Source of the DNA: Chloroflexota bacterium
GTDB taxonomy: Bacteria > Chloroflexota > Limnocylindria > Limnocylindrales > CSP1-4
NCBI GenBank assembly: GCA_025358525.1
Contig: JANYJI010000065.1
Location: 1 to 33,012 of the forward strand
DNA: 33,012 nt
Direction: 5' to 3'
The position numbers were made by a program, and so were the translations under genes. This document shows positions 24,540 to 32,756 of this stretch, one piece after another; position 1 is the first letter of the stretch, and each line of letters opens with the position of its first letter. The notes beneath the pieces are model-generated. The model was not told the origin of the DNA. It ran no database searches and worked only from the letters and a program-made list of their open reading frames with translations.

Positions 24540-25091
24540 CGGCCTCGTAGCTGGCAAAGATCCGGCGAGCTTCCTCGAATGCGCAGGATCGTCGCTGAAT
24601 CGCACTTGTCGACGTTGGCCACGTCAGCGGTGGCCAAGGTGAAGCGATTGGTACTGGCCTCGCCAGTCTGCCCTCCTCGATGGTCGTGGACTATAGGAAC
24701 GTCCCGTATCCCCCATTTGGACCAGAAAGCTCCACGGCGCCGTCGCCGATACCACCTCCGGAGGCGCCTCTAGAGTGCGTTCACTTTGCGGCCGCTTGGG
24801 TTGCCCGTCGCTCGCGACGCCCGCGGGTCCAATCGAGAGCGCCATTACCGGGATGTTCCTGGCTAGCCACTCGTTCCAGCCGGCCGGTCACGAAGGCTCG
24901 AACGGCAACGCTGGAATCGTACTGACGGACACTTCCCACGGGACGACGTTGTCGGCGTGGACCAGCCACGTCACGACAAGCGGGACCGGCCCGGCTCGTG
25001 GTGCATGCCCGTGCGTGGGGCGCGGCCCACTCCCCGTCGCCCGTGCCCGCGCCCAGGCCCGTGCCCAAGAGGACTTCGGGGGTCGGCTCCG
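24540..25091. other. Gene-free stretch upstream of the EAL protein
   Basis: About 550 bases without a gene I can defend. The plus-strand ORF 24775-25095 has a Ser/Thr/Gly-rich part (NGNAGIVLTDTSHGTTLSAWTSHVTTSGTG), and an adjacent frame reads SPSPVPAPRPVPKRTS, which could be the frameshifted remains of a secreted protein with a Pro-rich linker. The evidence is too thin to call. No promoter stands out. Confidence 0.45.
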
Positions 25092-27311
25092 ATGAGCCGC
25101 GGAATTGCGATCCGACACTCCGGTCTCTTCCCGGCAGCCAAGGCCGCGACCGTCTCACCTGCGCGTGGACGCCGGCGATGGAGCGACAGGCCCGGAGTGG
25201 TCCTGCTGGTCGGGTCGATCGCCACGTACGCCCTCATTGTCCTCGAGCTAGCCAACCTGGGCGGCCAGGCAGCGGTCTTCCAAAGCACGTACACGGTAGT
25301 CGCGGCCGCAGCCTCGACGCTGGCATTGGGCGTGCTGGCCCGTCGCCAATTGGCCGGCCTCCTGCGATATCGGATGCTGGCCTGGGCCGTCGGCTGCACC
25401 GGCATGGCGATGGTCGTGCTGGACCTGGCTCCGGTGATTGGCACCGCGCCTGTGGTGGTCACCGCCAACGTTCTCTTCGTGTGCGGCATCGTGCCGTCGC
25501 TGGCAGTGATCTTGCCTGCCCTGTACCGGGATCTGGACCGCCGCGCTGTCGTGACGGCCGTCCTGGACGGCGGGATCATGCTCTTCGCGGGCATCACCCT
25601 GATGCTGACGTTGCGGAGGACCGGCGAGGGCTCCAACGCAAGCATCAACGAGTTGTTGGTGCCGATTATTGCCGCCGGCCTGCTCGCCAGCTCCGGCGTA
25701 GCCGCTATCGCGGCCTTCACGAAGAGAGCTGCGCCTGGGTTCCGAGGTATCTGGTGTGGTATCGCCGGTGTTTCGATCGTCGGCCTGTCCTGGGTTCTCT
25801 GGATTGAGTTCATCATGCATGGCCAGGTTCGCAACACCCCGACGAGCATCCTGTACTCGAGCGGCATCTTGCTGCTCGGTTATGCGTGGATGACCTGGAA
25901 CGAGGACATAGGCGGCGGCAAGACGTATGAACGCGTGGCTCGTGGGCTGGTCGATTGGCTGCCCATAGTGGCAATCGTGCTATGTGTGGCCGTGGCCGCC
26001 GTCCCGCACAGCCGCATTCAGGGCATCGACCCAGTCCCGGTGGGCACGGCAATGGTGGTCATGCTGTCGATCGCCCGGCAGCGCATGCTCATAGTTCGTG
26101 AACGCTGGGCCTCACACCGGTTGGCCGGTGAGGTCGAGGAGCGGGCCCAGACGATGCTCTCGCTGGCGCGACTCGAACGGGCCGAGACGGTCGACCAAAC
26201 GGCTATGCGCATTTGCGACGAAGCTCTTCGCCTCGACGGCATCGAAACGGCCGGGGTTTATGTGTTCAGCCCCAGCGGGGGCTCGCTTGCCCTGGCCCTC
26301 GCCGGCGAGCATCGTGAGAATGATGCGATCGGCGAACCGATCGATGCGCCGCGATCGCTCCACCTGCGGGCATGCGCGGGCGCAGGAGCCTGGATCGACG
26401 CCCCCGGCCCGGAGGCCACGACGGCAATCGGGCGGCTCCTCGGCGAGGCCTTCGCGCCGATGCGCTGGGACGACCGGATCATCGGTGTCGTATCCATGGG
26501 AACGACCAGCCGCGACGACGCGCAACGGCTGGCGACTCGCCTCCACACGCTGACCGAGTTCGGGGTGGTTTCGGCTGCATTGCTCGGTCCGATGTTGACG
26601 GACCATTGGCGGCTCGCCGATATCCGCTGCCAGCTCAATGCGATCATTGCCGACCACGCCTTCCTGCCGGTATTCCAGGCCGTGGTCCAGCTGCAGACTC
26701 GCCAGATCCTGGGCTTCGAGGCGCTGACGCGGTTCCGCGACGGCACCCGGCCCGACCAGCGCTTTGCGGAGGCGCACGCGGCCGGCATGAGCGTCAAGCT
26801 CGAGATGGCCTGTCTGGGCGAGCAGCTCGAGGCAGCCTCCTGGTTGCCGCCTGGGCCCTGGGTCAGCCTCAATGTCTCCCCCGCCCTAGCCACGGCGATC
26901 ATCCCGCTGATAGCCGCCCTGGAGCGAGCGGAACGAGACGTCGTCCTGGAGATCACCGAGCACGTAGAGATAGCCGACTACCGCCAGCTCGTCGCGGCAC
27001 TGGATCTCGTCCGAGGCAAGGTTCGTCTGGCCGTCGACGACGCCGGGGCTGGCTATGCGGGCCTGCGCCACATCCTCGAACTGCGACCGCAGTTCGTGAA
27101 GCTCGACCTCTCGCTGGTCCGCCACGTGGACACGGACCCAGCCCGCCAGGCAATGGTGGCCGGCATGGCTCACTTTGCCCGCAATTCCGGCTGCGAACTG
27201 ATCGCAGAGGGAATCGAAACCGAGGGGGAACTCAACGAGCTCATCCGCCTTGGCGTCTCGCTCGGTCAGGGCTATCTCTTGGGGAAGCCGGAGCCCATCG
27301 TCACGGACTGA
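25092..27311 (+). CDS. Membrane-bound EAL-domain c-di-GMP phosphodiesterase with GAF-like domain
   Basis: About 739 residues from ATG 25092 (MSRGIAIRHSGLFPAAK); the longer track start is Pro/Arg-rich and unlikely. Residues about 35-330 contain nine or ten hydrophobic helices forming a membrane sensor. A GAF-like domain (about 360-490, ETVDQTAMRICDEALRLDGIETAGVYVF ... IIGVVSMGT) follows. The EAL domain starts near 530 with E543 in GFEALTRF, then NVSP, EITEH, DDAGAGYAGL, KLDLSLV, AEGIE and QGYLLGKP, so the metal-binding and catalytic residues appear present. It would hydrolyse c-di-GMP in the cytoplasm in response to a membrane signal. There is no GGDEF domain. The usual DDFGTG is DDAGAG here. 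Confidence 0.9.
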   Translation: MSRGIAIRHSGLFPAAKAATVSPARGRRRWSDRPGVVLLVGSIATYALIVLELANLGGQAAVFQSTYTVVAAAASTLALGVLARRQLAGLLRYRMLAWAVGCTGMAMVVLDLAPVIGTAPVVVTANVLFVCGIVPSLAVILPALYRDLDRRAVVTAVLDGGIMLFAGITLMLTLRRTGEGSNASINELLVPIIAAGLLASSGVAAIAAFTKRAAPGFRGIWCGIAGVSIVGLSWVLWIEFIMHGQVRNTPTSILYSSGILLLGYAWMTWNEDIGGGKTYERVARGLVDWLPIVAIVLCVAVAAVPHSRIQGIDPVPVGTAMVVMLSIARQRMLIVRERWASHRLAGEVEERAQTMLSLARLERAETVDQTAMRICDEALRLDGIETAGVYVFSPSGGSLALALAGEHRENDAIGEPIDAPRSLHLRACAGAGAWIDAPGPEATTAIGRLLGEAFAPMRWDDRIIGVVSMGTTSRDDAQRLATRLHTLTEFGVVSAALLGPMLTDHWRLADIRCQLNAIIADHAFLPVFQAVVQLQTRQILGFEALTRFRDGTRPDQRFAEAHAAGMSVKLEMACLGEQLEAASWLPPGPWVSLNVSPALATAIIPLIAALERAERDVVLEITEHVEIADYRQLVAALDLVRGKVRLAVDDAGAGYAGLRHILELRPQFVKLDLSLVRHVDTDPARQAMVAGMAHFARNSGCELIAEGIETEGELNELIRLGVSLGQGYLLGKPEPIVTD

Positions 27312-27334
27312 GCCCCGAGCGGCGAAGGGGAGAG

Positions 27335-27392
27335 CGGCTCCGCGCCTCCGTCGTTCGGCTTCGCGGCTCCGCGGTTCCGTCGTTCGGCCGGG
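27335..27392. repeat. 29-bp imperfect tandem repeat, two copies
   Basis: CGGCTCCGCGCCTCCGTCG... (27335-27363) and CGGCTCCGCGGTTCCGTCG... (27364-27392) differ at about five positions. They lie in the 271-base gap between the EAL gene and manA, and are similar in GC-rich texture to the other minisatellites of the window. Confidence 0.65.
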
Positions 27393-27582
27393 CGTCTGAG
27401 CGGGCGGCGCGGGGAAGGATCCGCGCCGCCACGAGCCCAGGGGTCACAGGCCTTGTACGCCCGGTGCTGATAGCCTGCACACGCCGCCTGTAAGGACTGC
27501 CCGGCCATCCAGACGAGGCCGACCGATCCTTTGTTCAGGCGCCCCCGGCAGCAACCTTCCTTTCGGAGGCAAAGACGAGGCG

Positions 27583-28545
27583 ATGGGTGTACTGAGGCAG
27601 CACTTGCTGGTTCTCGAGCCCGAGTACCACGAGCGAGTTTGGGGCGGACAGCGACTTCGGCCATCGGACCCGCCGATCGGCGAGGTCTGGATCGCCCACG
27701 GGCCAAGTGTCGTATCAGCAGGCCCGCACGCCGGGGAAACGATCAACGCGTTGATCGCCGATTGCGGCGGCGCGCTCGTGGGCACGGCCGTTGCCGAGCG
27801 GTTTGGAGGTCGATTCCCGATCCTTATCAAGCTGCTCGACTGCGCAGACTGGCTCTCCGTCCAGGTTCACCCCAACGATGAGCAGGCTCGGCGGCTCGTG
27901 GGTCCCAACGAGTTCGGCAAGACGGAGGCGTGGTACTTCCTGGACGCCAAGCCGGGTTCGCGGATCATGGCCGGGGTGAAGTCAGGCGTCGACCGAGACA
28001 CGCTCGCGGCCGCGATACGGGGGGGCCGTGTCCTCGATGTGGCCGAGCACGTCGAAATCCGCGCTGGCGATGCCTTGCTCATCCCGGCCGGCACTCTCCA
28101 CGCCCTCGGTCCCGGGCTCTTGCTATACGAGATTCAGCAGGCCAGCGACACGACGTATCGAGCTTATGACTGGGGGCGACCCCAGTCGACCGGCAGGAAG
28201 CTGCACATCGAAGAATCGGTCGAGGTTACCGAGCCGGTCGGACCTGCCGACAAGGTCCACCCCGAGATCGCTCCCGGCACCGGGGCGGCATCCGTCGTCG
28301 ATTGCGCCCTCTTCGACCTCGATCTGGTCCGCGTCTCGCCTTCGACGCCATGGTCCTCCGACACCCTTGGCAAGTCCTTCCACTTCATCACCGTGATCGA
28401 AGGGACGGCCGAACTCGTGAGCGGCGACGATCGAGTCCGGCTTGGCCGATTCGAGACAGCGCTGGTCGCCGGCTCAGCCGGCGCTTTTGAGATCCGCGCA
28501 GTTGCCGAACCAGTCAGCCTTTTGCGAGCGATGGTGCCAGACTAG
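27583..28545 (+). CDS. manA: Mannose-6-phosphate isomerase, type I
   Basis: A 320-residue zinc enzyme interconverting mannose 6-phosphate and fructose 6-phosphate. Zinc ligands are Q94 and H96 (SVQVHPND), E115 (GKTEAWYFL) and H173 (PAGTLHALGPG). The phosphate-side motif AYDWGRP is also present. The length fits the short bacterial class. The ATG at 27583 has GGAGG 13 bases upstream and GAGG nearer. It connects mannose or GDP-mannose metabolism with glycolysis and would complement the beta-mannosidase. Its neighbours are not functionally related in an obvious way. Confidence 0.95.
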   Translation: MGVLRQHLLVLEPEYHERVWGGQRLRPSDPPIGEVWIAHGPSVVSAGPHAGETINALIADCGGALVGTAVAERFGGRFPILIKLLDCADWLSVQVHPNDEQARRLVGPNEFGKTEAWYFLDAKPGSRIMAGVKSGVDRDTLAAAIRGGRVLDVAEHVEIRAGDALLIPAGTLHALGPGLLLYEIQQASDTTYRAYDWGRPQSTGRKLHIEESVEVTEPVGPADKVHPEIAPGTGAASVVDCALFDLDLVRVSPSTPWSSDTLGKSFHFITVIEGTAELVSGDDRVRLGRFETALVAGSAGAFEIRAVAEPVSLLRAMVPD

Positions 28546-28685
28546 GCGAGACGGGCTCATCGAGGCCGGACCCACCGGTCCAGGGCCGGAAATCGCCGGG
28601 CCACCGAATGTACGCCAAGGCGGCTCGGAGCACGGAGCGATCACACCAGCAGGTGCGCGAGAGAGAGGCAAGAGGAGGCGGCGCG

Positions 28686-29591
28686 ATGCACGTGGGCGTG
28701 CTGATCCCACAAGGTTGGAAGTACGAGTACAACGGCTGGGATCCAGCCGCGGCTTGGGCCCGGACGCTTGAGCTGGCGAGAGACGCCGAGGCCCTCGGCT
28801 TCGAGTCCGAGTGGGTTTTCGATCATTTCCATACCGTCCCAGAAGTCACCGACGAGATCACGTTCGAGTCTTTCACGACGCTCACCGCAATGGCCTGCGT
28901 CACCTCCCGCGTCCGGCTCGGCCATATGGTCGTATGCAACGGCTTTCGCAACCCTGCTCTGGTCGCCAAGCTGGCGTCCACGCTGGACGTGGCCTCGGGC
29001 GGACGTTTCGAGCTTGGCATTGGCGGCGGCTGGAAAGAGGACGAGTGGCTGGCCTACGGCTATGGCTTCCCGCCGACGGCCGACCGACTGCGAGCCCTTC
29101 ACGACGCGCTCGAGGTGGTCACGCGGATGCTCGGACCCGGCCGGGCGACCTACCACGGCCGGTACGCCCGGGTCATGGATGCCGTCAACGTTCCGAAGGG
29201 AATCCAGAAGCCACGTCCGCCGATCATCGTCGGTGGCAACGGCCATGAGGTCACGTGGCGCCTGGCGGCTCGCTACGCCGACGAACTGAACGTCGTCTTC
29301 GTCTCGCCCGAGGAAGTGGCGACTTGGATGCCCACGATCCGCGCTCGTTGCGAAGAGATCGGCCGCGACCCAGCCACACTTAAGGTCTCGCTCTACTCGC
29401 GCGACGACGATGTGAAGGAGCCGGGCCAGGAGAGAATCGACTTCATCGGCCGCTGCTCGGAAGTCGGCCTGAGCCGGCTCGCTGCCTTCCCAACCCGCTG
29501 GCATCCAACGACCGAGACGCAGGCCCGCTTCGCCGAGGATTGCCGCGCCGCCGGCGCCGAGATGTCGGAACCGGCTGGGCTCCCCGCCTAG
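28686..29591 (+). CDS. LLM-class F420-dependent oxidoreductase
   Basis: A 301-residue luciferase-like TIM-barrel protein starting MHVGVLIPQGWKYEYNGWDP. Family blocks are LARDAEALGFESEWVFDHF, TSRVRLGHMVVCNGFRNPALVAKLASTLDVASGGRFELGIGGGWKEDEWLAYGYGFPP and PIIVGGNGHEVTWRLAARYADELN. These enzymes use coenzyme F420 (some use FMN) for hydride transfer; the physiological substrate is not predictable. I start at ATG 28686 because AGGAGG lies seven bases upstream. It is convergent with the aldo/keto reductase, only 16 bases apart. Its presence suggests an F420-making organism. Confidence 0.92.
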   Translation: MHVGVLIPQGWKYEYNGWDPAAAWARTLELARDAEALGFESEWVFDHFHTVPEVTDEITFESFTTLTAMACVTSRVRLGHMVVCNGFRNPALVAKLASTLDVASGGRFELGIGGGWKEDEWLAYGYGFPPTADRLRALHDALEVVTRMLGPGRATYHGRYARVMDAVNVPKGIQKPRPPIIVGGNGHEVTWRLAARYADELNVVFVSPEEVATWMPTIRARCEEIGRDPATLKVSLYSRDDDVKEPGQERIDFIGRCSEVGLSRLAAFPTRWHPTTETQARFAEDCRAAGAEMSEPAGLPA

Positions 29592-29607
29592 ACCCGGGTC
29601 TGGGCGG

Positions 29608-30615
29608 TCAGGAGGGCCGGACCGGCTCCGAGCCAGCGCCCAAGCGTTCCACGGCGAGCGCGATCTCGGCCAGATCGTCCGGCGTGAGAACGAGCGTCCC
29701 GCCAGGCAGCCAGCCGTCGACCTGCTCGGGCGTGCGGGCACCGACGATCGCGCCGCTGACACCGGGCCAGGCGAGCACCCAGGCCACAGCCACCGCCGAG
29801 ACCGTCCTGCCGTGGCGAGCGGCGATGGGCCGGAGCGCATCTCGCAGGGCCAGGTTTCGAGTCAGGGCTGGCTCGGTGTGGCTCTCCGAGTGGCGCCGCC
29901 AGTCACCTTCAGCCATGGCCGCGACTCGCTCCCGAGAGAACGAGTCGGTCAGGATGCCCGCGCCCATCGGGCTGTAGACGATGACGCCCGTGCCATGGGC
30001 TGCCGCCCAGGGGATTACGTCGACGCCGGAGGCCCGACTAACGAGTGAGAAGGGCGGCTGCACCGAATCCACATGGCGAACCGCCTCGCAGCGCTCCAGC
30101 AGGTCTACGCCGTAGTTGCTGACGCCTATGGCGCGGACCTTGCCCTCGTCCACCAGACGGGCCATCTCGCCCCAGGAATCCTCGGCCGGTACGCCGGATT
30201 CATCAGGCCAGTGGATCTGGTACAGGTCGATGCGATCGACCCCCAGACGTCGGAGCGAGTCTTCGCATTCGCGCCGCACCGAGGCAGGCTCCGCGATCTG
30301 CTGAGGGGGAGCCATCTGGTCGGCGGGGTCCCACCTCAGGCCGCATTTGGTGAACACAAGTGGCCGATCCGCAGCCGGCATCCCGCCGAGAGCTCGGCCC
30401 ACCACCTCTTCCGAGTGGCCCAGACCGTAGACCGCGGCGGTGTCGATCCAATTCACGCCGCCATCCACGGCACGCACGATTGCCCGGATCGAATCCGCAT
30501 CATCCTGCGGCCCCCAGCCGAACGCCCAGCCGCCGCCACCAACCGCCCACGAACCAAAACCGACAGTAGTGATTTGGAGGCCACTCCTGCCGAGTGATCG
30601 AGTCTGGAGGTTCAT
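29608..30615 (-). CDS. Aldo/keto reductase
   Basis: A 335-residue NADPH-dependent TIM-barrel reductase starting MNLQTRSLGRSGLQITTVGFGSWAVGG. The catalytic tetrad is complete: D58 (NWIDTA), Y63 (AVYGLGHSEE), K90 (VFTKCG) and H135 (LYQIHWPD). Cofactor-binding SPMGAGIL and GVSNYG blocks are also present. I moved the start from 30735 to ATG 30615, where GGGAG lies five bases upstream; the longer N-terminus overlaps the divergent Nudix leader. The substrate is unknown; reduction of aldehydes or sugar-derived carbonyls is typical. Confidence 0.93.
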   Translation of the reverse strand: MNLQTRSLGRSGLQITTVGFGSWAVGGGGWAFGWGPQDDADSIRAIVRAVDGGVNWIDTAAVYGLGHSEEVVGRALGGMPAADRPLVFTKCGLRWDPADQMAPPQQIAEPASVRRECEDSLRRLGVDRIDLYQIHWPDESGVPAEDSWGEMARLVDEGKVRAIGVSNYGVDLLERCEAVRHVDSVQPPFSLVSRASGVDVIPWAAAHGTGVIVYSPMGAGILTDSFSRERVAAMAEGDWRRHSESHTEPALTRNLALRDALRPIAARHGRTVSAVAVAWVLAWPGVSGAIVGARTPEQVDGWLPGGTLVLTPDDLAEIALAVERLGAGSEPVRPS

Positions 30616-30728
30616 ACTTTCTCCCGCATGCTGGCCTGGCCACTGCCGTCGGGTCGATTCTCGCAGGCCTGGCCGCTTGCCGCTTGGCGTTCGGGCGGAC
30701 TGGGGCACAAGAACGTACGCTTGGCACG

Positions 30729-31223
30729 ATGACACGAACGAGCGCCGGCATCATCCTCTACCGCCGTCGAGCTGGCATCATCGAGGTCCTTTTAGTTCAT
30801 CCCGGCGGCCCATTCTTCGCCCGAAAGGACCTCGGCAACTGGTCGATCCCCAAAGGTGAGGTCGATTCCGTCGACTCGGACTACGAGCAGACGGCCCGTC
30901 GAGAATTCGAGGAGGAGGTTGGCCACGCCGTGCCAGATGCCCCGCTGATCGAGCTTGGGTCCGTCCGACAGAAGGGCGGCAAGATCGTCCATGCCTGGGC
31001 GGTCAACGGCGACATCGACCCGGAGACCATGGCCAGCAACCTCATCGAACTCGAATGGCCGCCCTTCTCGGGTCGCAAGAAGAGCTTCCCCGAGGTCGAC
31101 CAGTGGGTCTATTTCGGCCCCGAGGATGCCCGTGCCCACATCAAGGAGACGCAGATCCCGCTCCTCGACCGGCTCGAGGCGGCATTAGCGATCAGCCCAT
31201 CTGAAGGCCAGGCGTCCCGGTGA
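30729..31223 (+). CDS. Nudix hydrolase
   Basis: A 164-residue Nudix protein, MTRTSAGIILYRRRAGIIEVLLVHPGGPFFARKDLGNWSIPKGEV..., with the C-terminal block LEWPPFSGRKKSFPEVDQWVYF typical of the NTP-pyrophosphohydrolase group resembling the B. subtilis/actinobacterial 150-residue type. The Nudix box reads GEVDSVDSDYEQTARREFEEEVGHAV. The catalytic REFEEEVG core is intact, but the usual Glu after G-x5 is Asp and there is one extra residue before RE. It would hydrolyse a nucleoside diphosphate linked to another moiety. There is no clear Shine-Dalgarno sequence, so it may be leaderless. It overlaps the ABC ATPase gene (TGATG). Confidence 0.9.
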   Translation: MTRTSAGIILYRRRAGIIEVLLVHPGGPFFARKDLGNWSIPKGEVDSVDSDYEQTARREFEEEVGHAVPDAPLIELGSVRQKGGKIVHAWAVNGDIDPETMASNLIELEWPPFSGRKKSFPEVDQWVYFGPEDARAHIKETQIPLLDRLEAALAISPSEGQASR

Positions 31224-32044
31224 TGGACGAGCGGCCGAAGCTGAACGGCGAGGTCGTGGGCATCCACGGCGTCTCGGTCATTCGGGCCGGCACTGCGCTT
31301 CTCGACGTCATCGAGTGGCACGTGGCCCGGGGCGAGCGATGGGTCGTGCTGGGCCCAAATGGCAGCGGCAAGACCACGCTGATCTCGGTCGCCGCCACGT
31401 ACTTGTGGCCGTCTCGAGGCAGCGTATCCGTTCTGGGTCGAGCGGTCGGTGCGGTCGACGTACGCGAGGTGCGTAAGCGCATCGGGCTCGTCAGCGCCGC
31501 TCTGCAAGCCCGCATTCCGCCGCAACTGACCGGCCTGGACGTGGTCGTGGCCGGAGCGACGGGCGCAATAGCGCCGTGGTGGGATCGCCCCGGCCGAGAC
31601 ACGCAAGATCGCGCCGCGGAGCTTCTCGACGGGGTCGGTTGCGGCGCCATCAAGGACCGCCGCTTCGAGCTACTGTCGTCTGGTGAGAAGCAACGGGTCC
31701 AGATCGCCCGAGCCCTGATGCTCGATCCGGCGCTACTGCTGCTCGACGAACCAGCGGCGGGCCTTGACCTCGGCGCACGCGAGCAGCTGGCGGTGCTGCT
31801 GGCCCGGCTCAACGTCCAGCCCGGCCTCGCCGCCACGGTCGTTGTCACCCATCATGTCGAGGAAATCGCGCCCGGCACTACCCATGCCCTGGTATTGCGA
31901 TCCGGGCGTGTCGTGGCCGCTGGGCCGGTGGCGGAGATAGTCACTGGTCCGGTCCTGTCCGAGGCCTTTGGTCTGCCCCTTCGGGTATACCGCGTCGGCG
32001 ACAGATTCGCGGCCCAGGCCGCCCACCAGGGCCCAAGGACCTAG
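31223..32044 (+). CDS. Stand-alone ABC transporter ATP-binding protein
   Basis: A 273-residue ATPase starting at ATG 31223, which overlaps the Nudix stop codon; GTG 31220 is one codon earlier. Walker A is GPNGSGKTT (about 44-52), the signature is LSSGEKQRVQIARAL, Walker B is LLLLDEPAAGLD, and the switch His is in VTHHVEEIAPGTTHALVLRSGRV. There is no permease gene beside it. It resembles ModF/PhrA-like single ATPases, whose transport role is doubtful; a partner elsewhere or a non-transport role is possible. Its stop codon overlaps the stop of the convergent gene in the shared CTAG. Confidence 0.92.
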   Translation: MDERPKLNGEVVGIHGVSVIRAGTALLDVIEWHVARGERWVVLGPNGSGKTTLISVAATYLWPSRGSVSVLGRAVGAVDVREVRKRIGLVSAALQARIPPQLTGLDVVVAGATGAIAPWWDRPGRDTQDRAAELLDGVGCGAIKDRRFELLSSGEKQRVQIARALMLDPALLLLDEPAAGLDLGAREQLAVLLARLNVQPGLAATVVVTHHVEEIAPGTTHALVLRSGRVVAAGPVAEIVTGPVLSEAFGLPLRVYRVGDRFAAQAAHQGPRT

Positions 32045-32599
32045 GGTCGGAGCCAGGCGATGCTGGGCCAGCTCTCCTCGGCTGAGGCGTCCGCGACGGT
32101 CGGTTCGATCGAGGCCAGGTCGGACGCGGCCGGACGAGACTCGCGGACCGCCGGGAGGGCAGGGCGAGGCCTTCGGCCCACCAGTGGGCGTGACTTGGCC
32201 TGCGAACCCGGCATCAGGAGCGGCTGCGGCAGGTTCTCCCAGCCCGGCATGCGGCCGCGGAACTGCACTCGGATCTGGCGCAGTCTGTCGAGACGCTCCA
32301 CCATGTGGAGGGCCGGTCCCACCTCGTCGGGGCGCAGCTCATGGGCGGCCACGGCCAGGTCCAATCGCTCGAGGCGATCGCCGGGATCAAGCTCGAGCAA
32401 CTCGTCGAGCACCTTCTGCCGCCGCGCTTCGCGGCGCGCACGCGTCCAGAACACTTTTCGCTCCTGCCGCTTGACGCTGGACCGACGGCCCGCAAGGGCT
32501 ACTGCTCGCGAACTCGCCAGGCACGACCGGGATCGATTCGGTCGGGTCGGAATGCAGCTCCGGACCGATGCGGATCTCCAATGCCGGGCAGACTGCCAT
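32041..32599 (-). pseudogene. Unknown protein, apparently frameshifted
   Basis: The C-terminal part (VKRQERKVFWTRARREARRQKVLDELLELDPGDRLERLDLAVAAHELRPDEVGPALHMVERLDRLRQIR..., ending SIAWLRP) is in one frame to the stop at 32041. The protein-like N-terminus (MAVCPALEIRIGPELHSDPTESIPVVPGEFASS) is in another, starting at ATG 32599. The two join at about 32490-32515 if one extra base is removed. Upstream of the ATG the same frame is Cys-rich (CTCPCREYGRM). I do not recognise the family. A charged helical C-terminal region and a Pro-rich tail are all that can be described. Real disruption or an assembly error are both possible. Confidence 0.5.
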
Positions 32600-32619
32600 T
32601 CGTCCGTACTCGCGACAAG

Positions 32620-32635
32620 GGCAGGTGCACCTGCC
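32620..32635. promoter_or_regulatory. 16-bp perfect palindrome GGCAGGTGCACCTGCC
   Basis: A perfect palindrome between the unknown minus-strand gene and the HAD gene, followed by related GGCAGG-rich sequence to about 32654. Its place between divergent genes suggests an operator, but the minus-strand gene may begin further upstream and include it. Confidence 0.35.
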
Positions 32636-32756
32636 GGCACGGGCAGGGGCAGGTGTTCCAGAGGGTGGGTTCTATGGCGCGTCTGGGTAGGTCGCGGCGT
32701 CATATCCGGAGTCTCGGGTACGATCCAGTGGTCTCCACCACGCAACCAGGCAGGCA

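Noticed and set aside
24775-25095. Plus-strand ORF upstream of the EAL gene as a possible secreted protein
   Set aside because: No signal peptide, Shine-Dalgarno sequence or domain; the Ser/Thr-rich stretch is not enough to call a gene.
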